Below are positions 56,945 to 64,000 of a stretch of 64,000 nucleotides of DNA, in pieces (positions within the stretch are counted from its first letter, which is position 1; each line of letters opens with the position of its first letter). The stretch covers positions 428,501 to 492,500 of the forward strand of contig WPIO01000128.1 in the NCBI GenBank assembly GCA_009760855.2, written 5' to 3'. The DNA is from Cristatella mucedo. Its lineage: Eukaryota > Bryozoa > Phylactolaemata > Cristatellidae. A model generated the notes under the pieces. That model was given only the letters and a program-made list of their open reading frames with translations, had not been told where the DNA came from and made no database searches. The position numbers and the translations under genes are program-made.

Positions 56945-57085
56945 CCTGCCGAGCGGGTTTGGTCCAGAAGTTGAGGTGCTCGCTCGGACCAAGGTCTGTT
57001 AGAGGTCGTGAGCTCGAGCACCGAGGCATATGTGAAGCGCCTGAATAGAGATCAAGTTCTCTTAGGGCGCTATACAAACGAATGA
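56945..57085 (+). mobile_element. SINE family 1
   Basis: Head GGTTTGGTCCAGAAGTTGAG, box B GTCGTGAGCTCGAGCAC, and tail GCGCCTGAATAGAGATCAAG with TTCTCTTAGGGCGCTATA. Confidence 0.85.
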
Positions 57086-57179
57086 TATTTTTATATCAAT
57101 GGCGGTAACAAGATTTGGGTTAGCTTGCCACAAAGGATTTTGCTATTGTCATCTGAAACACGGCTTTACTTATCCAATG

Positions 57180-57310
57180 GTACCCTAAAACCTGATCTTT
57201 AAATTCAAAACCTTAAAGCCAAAATAAAAAAATCTTACTACTAGACTCTAAAATGTAAACCCAAAAATCACAATCCCTAAGCAGTGCACCAAAAATCCTA
57301 AGCCCTAAGC
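57180..57310 (-). repeat. Degenerate CCCTAAA-like tract
   Basis: CCCTAAAACC, CCTTAAAGCC, CCCTAAGC and AGCCCTAAGC words. This is the complement-strand counterpart of the 44.4 kb tract. Confidence 0.4.
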
Positions 57311-57344
57311 GAAGAAGGTTATCTAAATGTATTTATATGACGTA

Positions 57345-57470
57345 AATATAAGCAGACGCTGGTGACCACGTTTAACTTCCTGCTATGGGCATTATGCCCA
57401 TGGCAGAAAGTGAGCTGGCTGTACGAACAGGCGTCGCCGTATTAACTGAACCGTACGTCCTTGTTAGCTG
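57345..57470 (+). repeat. Dispersed repeat, copy 2
   Basis: GCAGACGCTGGTGACCA, TCCTGCTATGGGC and GCCGTATTAACTG blocks match 44,560-44,700. Confidence 0.5.
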
Positions 57471-58700
57471 CTGCGAATTGCTGGAGCGACAAGGATTAGG
57501 GCCTTGAAAGGTCAGGTAAGATGCCCTGTTTGGTGTTATGCTAGCTGGCTTCCTGGCACTCAATCTCGGAGTGTACTTTCTGTCCCGCCAAGGTCAAGGC
57601 CGAAATTCTTGGGAACAGCAAAGAGCTACTGCCGGATGCTCTGGCGCTGCAAAGGTCTTAGGGATAACCCAGTTTATTGTTATTATTATTTCACGTATTT
57701 ATAAATCGTTAAACATGACCGCGGAGATAACACGTCATCTTCTAACTTCCTTGCACGATATTTTTACCAGTGCGGTTTTTGTTAGAGCGGTTTCTTCAAG
57801 TCAGTTTACAAAATCAAAGCATAAACATTAGAAATCCTGGTAGTTTTTCGGAGATATAGCTTCGCACGCGTTATGATTTTATGAGAAGAATATCTGCGCG
57901 GTACGAAAAAGTCCGCAACGGTTTTACCACCGATGAGATTATTCGACATGCAGGTGGCCGAGTGTGAATGAAGCAATCAGTGGTCACGTGCTTGCATGAG
58001 GGTTTGCTTGACGGCGTCGGTATGGGAAGTAAAATGTGGAAAGTGAAATGGGGAATTTTTCAAACTGCGGGCACTGCAGTTTGCTGTAAACAGTAGGAGT
58101 GACTGGTGGTCACGAAATTACGCACGTGAGCAAATTAGAGATATCTCAATTTAGCTGTAGAAGCTTCCGAGAACTCAACATTCCAGCTCGACGTTCCAGC
58201 ATTCCAGCCTTCAACACTCATATCATAACACTCATATCATATCATCTCATATCATGGTAAGAATTATTACAGTAATCAGTCTACAGGTTTTGTTCATTTT
58301 TACCAAATAACCACATTTATAAGTTTTGTGAAATACCCCAACGTTTTAGATATTTTTTTTTAAACGGAATGCAAAAGCTCAAGTCATAAAGAAGATTCAT
58401 TGATAGAAGCGAGACGCTATCAAGGTGCAGATCAATGCTTTCTTGGCAGATGCCCATCAGCTGTCTACTTGATTCTAATTGCGTACCAATCCACCGAATG
58501 GTCACGCTGATAAGGCATGACGATCGTTCAAACACACTCACGTTAGACAGATGGGAGAATGAGTTTTATTTCTTTGCAATCAAAGGGGGAAACGCAGGCT
58601 GGTAGAGATGGCCCACAATTACCTCGAGATGAACAATGGGGATTCTTGAAATTTGAATTCTGCTCAGCTCACTTTTGATTCGCTGCTTGCCAACCAGTTA
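57471..58700. other. No supported gene
   Basis: A small tandem of ATCATA/TCATATC words lies near 58,215-58,255. Frames stay under 100 codons and lack domains. Confidence 0.4.
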
Positions 58701-58701
58701 G

Positions 58702-58702
<1 letters not shown>

Positions 58703-58739
<37 letters not shown>

Positions 58740-58740
58740 A
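58703..58740. repeat. CT microsatellite
   Basis: About 17 CT units. Confidence 0.9.
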
Positions 58741-58834
58741 GTTTCTCGAGCGGGAGCACGTGACGCCGTGGTGCGAAGAGCGCACGCAGCGTTTCGCGTT
58801 TCTGCTCCGCCATTCTGCTCGCAGCATTCCGACC

Positions 58835-58883
58835 ATGCAGCCATGCAGGAAAGCTTTGCGCTCGATGTCTCGAGATGATAGCG
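58835..58883 (+). CDS. Candidate first coding exon (phase-1 donor)
   Basis: ATG in a good context (GACCATGC) begins a short frame MQPCRKALRSMSRDDS and reaches a strong donor, GATAGCG/GTAAGTGG. Splicing there leaves one base of the next codon, the same phase needed by the three repeated exon-like units at 61,493, 62,646 and 63,096. Upstream lies a CpG-rich stretch with a GCACGTGACG E-box (58,756), as expected of a promoter. Nothing else links this exon to those downstream, so the connection is inference. Confidence 0.25.
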
Positions 58884-58989
58884 GTAAGTGGCTCCCAAAG
58901 TCGTTACAAAACGGTTCGAGAACTTTTGCGGCTAGCAAGCTGGTGGCGTTTGTGATGCTTAATCGCAAGGCGACAGCAGTTGGCCGTCG

Positions 58990-60480
58990 TTTGAATCTAT
59001 GATCTCAGGCCAGTAAGGATTAGCGTCGCTCCGAAGGGCGCCGTGCAGAATGAGAATCTCGGGCAGCTAGACAGAAACCACTGCGATGCCTTGCGATTCC
59101 GTGCTTCATAGCGAGTCGCGCGAGCCTTGCGTGCTGCGCTTGGGCGCCGTGCAAGCAGTCAGTCGAGCAGCATACGAAACAAGATCCCTTTAAATATCCT
59201 TCCTTCTTGCTCTGCTGCTGCTGCTCTCTGCTGCGTCGACCTTTTGCCGGGCATTTCTTTCATACCTCCCCCCCATCTTCGACCTTGTCTATCGCTCGAT
59301 CACTAAGCGGGAGCAATTATTTGAGCTGCAGAGGAGCAGTAAGCGCATTCCTATTTTTAGCATTTTGCGCTTTTCACCACTCGTTCTTTTACTTCCGCTT
59401 GGGACAGCTATCCAAGCTCGTGCTAGTGGCTGCAGCATTTAGCGAGCGTCTCTTAGCGACAAGATACGTGACTCGTAAGTAGAGCAAGCGTCACGTGATG
59501 CTTGCTCTACTTACGTTGCCTGTCCTATAAGTGTACGACTGATATGAGTAGGAATGACGTTTCTCTGTAAACTAAGACGACTGTCTTTAACCAAACATAT
59601 TTCCTCTATCAAAAATGACGCCTCGAAACCTATCTAAGCAACTACGGAGAGTGCAACACCCATACTCACTAAACGCTCAATCCGCAGTGCCGACAAATCA
59701 AAGGTAGGAGGAACAAGTAAATGCAAAGCACTGCATTCACCGGTCGCATCTATTGCGATTCCTTGACTCATCGCTAGCGTTTAGTTAACTCGGCGTCTTA
59801 TCAGTCTCTACCAGTCTCTCACAGAGCTACTTTCGTGTAACTCTTTGCGTATCGTATTTTGCTTTCGCTCGCTTCGCCTCTCATTTTCTTGTCTCTCTTG
59901 TGTTCATCTTGTATACCCATTAACTCTATTGATTTAATACTCTACGTCTCATGTCTTCTTCTCTTTTTATTTCACCGTCTGTGCGTCACCTCTTTACCGG
60001 CTAACTATATCTTGATACTATTGGGACCTCTTGTTTTGCAATTTTAAATTTCTTGCTGTTTCTCAACTCACTGTCTCAGCTTTTTCTTCTTATTTTTCAT
60101 TAGCTCATCTTTCATTCTCTTTTAACATCTCAACATGAAGTAAAAGATGAGCTGCGGCAGATTGAGCGCCAGGATTGAATGCTCTCCCTTTCACTCAGTC
60201 CGAACTTCCATTTGCGTCAGGTAAACAAAGCTTAATCCGAAAGTTAGAAATCAAGCGTTATAGGCTTCGATGACACGGTCATTTATTTCACTACAGACAA
60301 AGTGCATCATTTATGGGTGCATCAGTTTTAAGACATATTGTATGAAATCAGGAAAACTTTTCAGCGACAACAATTACAATTATCTATCACGAGGCTTGAC
60401 ATATAAACAGACGGAAACAATTTGTACAGGGCTTAAATCAATTCTCAAGATCGACGCGGCAAGAGATTCTGTAGAGACTC
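58990..60480. other. No supported gene apart from a palindrome
   Basis: Mixed DNA turning T/C-rich after 59,800. Frames are short or hydrophobic by composition (FLSLLCSSC-like). Confidence 0.35.
59474..59515. other. 42-nt palindrome centred on an E-box
   Basis: Arms CGTAAGTAGAGCAAGC and GCTTGCTCTACTTACG are exact reverse complements, and the centre is G-TCACGTGA-T. Only one position pair (G/T) departs from perfect symmetry, and in RNA that would be a G-U pair. Confidence 0.95.
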
Positions 60481-60526
60481 ACTCTCTCCATCCGTCTCTC
60501 TCTCTCCGACTCCCTCTATCTCTTTC

Positions 60527-60566
<40 letters not shown>

Positions 60567-61310
60567 ACTCTCTCTCTCCCTCTTTTACTTTTTCTCATTG
60601 GAGATATCTCTCACTCTCACTCTGAGGTTCGCTTCTCTCGCTTTTTCCGGACACACTATTTTATTCTATCTGCCTCCCTACCTCTCACTCTCTATCTTAC
60701 ACTCACTATCCGTTTCTCTCTCCCCTTTCTCGCTCCCTGTCTACATGTCTCTCTTTTTCTCTATATCTTGGTAATTTCACTATATCCCTAGATCTCCAAG
60801 TTTTCATCTCTCTCTCTCTCTCTCTCTCTCCCTATAAATCTCTCGCTATCTCTCTCTATCTCACTCTCTCACTCTCTAATCACTCTCTAATCACTCTCTC
60901 TCTCATTCTCTCATTTTCTCTTTGCCACTTTGTCGCTCCCTCTCCCCGCCTATCTGTTTTTCTTCTCTTTTTCTCTCCGCCTCTCTTCCTCTCTCTTATC
61001 TCTCTATTTCCATGAGTTTCTTTCTTTTTTGTTTCTCAATCTCTGTCTTTCCGTAACTCACACTTTCTGTCTCGCTCTCTATCTCTCCCGCTATCTTTAG
61101 TCTTTCTCTCTCTTTTTCTCTCTCTTGTATTTCTCTATATTTTCTGTTTATTAATTTCTGCCTTTAAAAAGCACTGTTTTTTCAGTCTCTCTTTCTCTGT
61201 CTTTCTCTATTTCTCATTTTCTTGCTTACTCCCTCTTACTCCCTCTCAGTCTCTTCCTCTCTGTCACTGTCTCTCTGTCTCTCCCTCTCATTATCTCTCC
61301 TCCTTTGACT

Positions 61311-61367
<57 letters not shown>

Positions 61368-61370
61368 TGT
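60480..61370 (+). repeat. CT-rich polypyrimidine tract
   Basis: Imperfect CTCTCT repeats for nearly 900 bp with TATC and TTTC variants. The Ser/Leu frames across it are artefacts. Confidence 0.9.
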
Positions 61371-61492
61371 CCATGTCTCGATCTATGCAACGTGAGTTTT
61401 TGGCCATGGATACTAAATAATTCCTTGGATTGTACCTTCTCTTGCGAATATTTACAACGTGAATGAATTTGAAATATTTTTGCATAATTCAG

Positions 61493-61651
61493 ATTCAAGA
61501 TTACTGAACTTGCAAAAGATTCGGAAGCCCACTTCAATAGGAAAACGCCTCTCTGATAGCCGTTCCACTGTCCGCTCGAAAGATCTGTGTCCGTCAGCAT
61601 CAATGGCGAGCAGGAGCAGCAACGCATTTGCAGCCACGCATCGCAAGACAG
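61493..61651 (+). CDS. Exon-like repeat unit 1 (53 codons, phase 1)
   Basis: Bordered by TTTTTGCATAATTCAG on the left and AAGACAG/GTAGCC on the right: a fitting acceptor and donor. The length is 159 nt, a multiple of three, and the reading frame enters and leaves in phase 1. It encodes DSRLLNLQKIRKPTSIGKRL and SKDLCPSASMASRSSNAF, a Ser/Arg/Lys-rich segment with one Cys. Units at 62,646 and 63,096 share about half their residues (IRKPATI.K, SDS, SKD[LV]CPS, S.SNA, TG). Conserved flanking intron sequence shows tandem genomic duplication of exon plus intron. I do not recognise the family. The likely gene is plus strand and extends past the window. Confidence 0.5.
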
Positions 61652-61724
61652 GTAGCCGTCGATGCGGATGTTTAGAATACATTTGCATTGTTTGTCTTAG
61701 CTTTCTTGTCATATTTTAAACTTC

Positions 61725-61884
61725 TCTCTCTCTCTCTCTCTCCTGATCTCTCTCTCTCTCTCTCACTCACTCTCTCTCTCTCATTCTCTCTCCCTCTCTC
61801 TCTCTTTCTTGTCATCTCTCTCCTTCATTCTGCTTCTCTTCCATTCTTTCCCCTTTTCCCTTGCCTATCTATCTGTTTCTTTAT

Positions 61885-61922
<38 letters not shown>

Positions 61923-61944
61923 ATTTCCTTCTCTTTGCTTTTTA

Positions 61945-61989
<45 letters not shown>

Positions 61990-61998
61990 TCTCGCCCT
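61725..61998 (+). repeat. CT-rich tract in the intron after unit 1
   Basis: CTCTCT runs at 61,727-61,805 and 61,890-61,998 separated by T-rich sequence. Confidence 0.9.
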
Positions 61999-62297
61999 CT
62001 CCCTTAAGTCTTTCTCTTGCGTTCGCAGCTGTGACCGCATATCTGGATTCCTTTTGCATATTTAGCATTGAATATTAGACATTTGTAGGCATCGTTCGCT
62101 TTCTGACGTCATTTTTATTTTCTATCTAGATTCTGTCCGCTAACTGTCTGATGTCACGTATCTTTTTCTATTCTATCTTACTCTTATAAGCCCTCGTTAA
62201 CCTGTATTTTCTCTCGTCGTTCTTTTTTGTGGCATCGGTAGCTTTAGGGCGGAATTGTTTACGTATATTTATACGTAGCATTAACATGTATGTATAC

Positions 62298-62495
<198 letters not shown>

Positions 62496-62645
62496 ATGCA
62501 TATGTGCCTGCGATACTTATGTGATGTTGATATCCAACCGTGATTAGGTGAAAATGCCCAGAATTAGAATATTAATCTTTCGATTTTAGCCCCTCTTGCG
62601 ATGTTTGCAATGTTAATGAATTGTTAATACTTTTGCATGATTCAG

Positions 62646-62801
62646 ATTTGACGGTACAAAAAGTTCAACAGATTAGGAAGCCCGCGACGATCACAAAACA
62701 GCAATCTGATAACAGCTTCACCGTGTCCTCGAAAGATGTGTGCCCATCAGCACCGATCGCGAGCAGGAGCAGCAACGCCACTGCCACGGATCGTATGACA
62801 G
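62646..62801 (+). CDS. Exon-like repeat unit 2 (52 codons, phase 1)
   Basis: Acceptor TTTTGCATGATTCAG and donor ATGACAG/GTAGCC match those of unit 1. It is 156 nt long, open throughout in phase 1, encoding DLTVQKVQQIRKPATITKQQ and SSKDVCPSAPIASRSSNA. The 50 nt before the acceptor (CTTGCGATGTTTGCAATGTT and following) are almost the same as before unit 3, so the duplication included intron sequence. Function unknown. Confidence 0.5.
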
Positions 62802-63095
62802 GTAGCCATCAATCAATCAAGATGTGAACTTTCATAATGTATTTGCATTCTTTATCTTAGATTTCTTCTCGTAGTTTTTAATTGTTTCTAAACCTCTCTG
62901 TCTCTCTCCAGCTCTCGCAGCGGTAAGCGAAGCTCTGTTTCCTCTCGTATTTTAGCATTTGACGTCATTTTCATAATCTATTTTGATTTCGACCGCTAGA
63001 TGTCTATCATCGCTCATGTTGATCTACCGTAACCTACTCTTTCTCTTGCGATGTTTGCAATGTTAATTAATTTTCGCAACTTTTGCATAATTCAG

Positions 63096-63251
63096 ATTCA
63101 AGAATACAAACAGCTCGAGGAATTAAAAAGCCGGCTACGATTGCAAAACGCCTCTCCGATAGCTGCTTCACTGTGTCCTCAAAAGATGTGTGTCCATCAT
63201 CAACGGCGGCGAGCGTCATCAGTAACGCATCTGCCGCGGGGCGCACGACAG
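63096..63251 (+). CDS. Exon-like repeat unit 3 (52 codons, phase 1)
   Basis: Acceptor TTTTGCATAATTCAG and donor CACGACAG/GTCAGC. It is 156 nt with no stop in phase 1, although the open-frame lines around it run in another frame. It encodes GIKKPATIAKRLSDSCFTVS and SSKDVCPSSTAASVISNA. Three units keeping length divisible by three, the same phase and both splice signals is hard to explain without past or present coding use. No further unit is seen before the right edge. Confidence 0.5.
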
Positions 63252-63309
63252 GTCAGCATTAATGCGGATTTTAATTATTAATTTAGACTCTGTGTCTATC
63301 TTTCCTCTC

Positions 63310-63347
63310 CTTGTTTCTCATGTTAAAAACTTTTCTCTCTCTCTCTC

Positions 63348-63382
<35 letters not shown>

Positions 63383-63862
63383 TTCTCTCAATCTCACTCC
63401 TTCTCTCGTTCTCTCTCTTCTCTTCATCTCTTCCATTAATTCCCCTCTTCGCTCGCATGTTTATATGTTTCTTTCTCTTCCTCTTTATCTCTCGATATTT
63501 CCTTCTCTTTGCTTTTTGCTCCATCTCTCTTTTTACAATTCACCTCTCTTACTCACAATTCCTCGTTGCATCTCTCTCTCTCTCCTGCTTTCTGTTTTCT
63601 ATCCTCATGTCTGTCCCTCGCTTACCCCGTGTTTCAGTTTCGCTCTCTTCCTCTTCGTCTCTCTCTCTCTCTCTCTCTTGTCTCTCTTTCGATCGCATTG
63701 TCTTTCCCTATCTCTCTCTCATTTTCATTCTCTCCCCTCTTTCCCCTCCATCTCTCTCTCTCTCTCTGTTTCTCTGTTTCTCCCTTTCTTCTTCTCGATC
63801 TATCACCTTCTTTCTATTTATCTCTCCCAGTCGCTCTCTCTCGCTCTCTCTCTCTCTCTCCA

Positions 63863-63893
<31 letters not shown>

Positions 63894-63902
63894 TCTCCAT
63901 TT

Positions 63903-63975
<73 letters not shown>

Positions 63976-64000
63976 CTCTCTCTCTCTCTGTCTATTAATT
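63310..64000 (+). repeat. CT-rich polypyrimidine tract to the window edge
   Basis: Imperfect CTCTCT repeats, almost pure from 63,905 to 63,990. The 177-codon Ser/Leu frame here is an artefact. Confidence 0.9.

Noticed and set aside
545-57085. tRNA genes at the box A/box B matches
   Set aside because: The matches continue into LINE-like hairpin tails, lack a foldable complete cloverleaf with an anticodon stem that I can verify, and recur as families. They are SINEs.

Overview
The window looks like a piece of an invertebrate animal nuclear genome. It is a CpG-rich, repeat-dense background crowded with microsatellites, two LINE families (called A and B here), two tRNA-derived SINE families (1 and 2), a 9.5 kb satellite array and several decayed coding remnants. 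I see no complete host gene and cannot name the species. There is no bacterial operon structure and no CRISPR.

From about 1,985 to 13,290 lies a block of very different, AT-rich DNA: a decayed endogenous DNA virus or self-synthesising transposon of the Polinton/Maverick or adintovirus kind. It has a protein-primed family-B DNA polymerase (2,030-5,805, broken). A rightward run of small genes follows (5,786-7,696). A leftward cluster of four tail-fibre-like genes comes next (11,786-7,677), one cut by a LINE. A rightward Gly/Ala-rich hydrophobic core-like gene and a helical gene (11,799-12,855) and a leftward HNH/AP2 endonuclease (13,292-12,900) complete it. Most genes start just after a TATATAG-like motif, which looks like the element's own promoter. 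I find no integrase, major capsid, packaging ATPase or protease, so the copy is partial. Stops, one-base frameshifts and two lost start codons show it is not intact.

From 13.7 to 16.7 kb, two related RING/B-box (TRIM-like) pseudogene pieces flank a LINE endonuclease fragment. From 20,807 to 30,337 there is a satellite of about 1,190 units of an 8-bp repeat with two variable positions. The unit happens to be stop-free on the plus strand, which creates a spurious 1,725-codon frame. From 31 to 53 kb the sequence is mostly LINEs, SINEs and their nested insertions. A possible PRR5/Protor-like exon lies at 43.2 kb on the minus strand.

From 53 to 64 kb the window holds a CpG-rich segment, a minisatellite with about 37 CACGTG E-boxes, a frameshifted coding remnant, a 42-nt palindrome centred on an E-box, and a long CT-rich tract. 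In that tract sit three related exon-like units (61,493, 62,646 and 63,096), all in phase 1 with conserved AG and GT borders. They may belong to an undescribed repeat-protein gene that runs off the right edge. All identifications come from reading sequence and translations; no database search was run.
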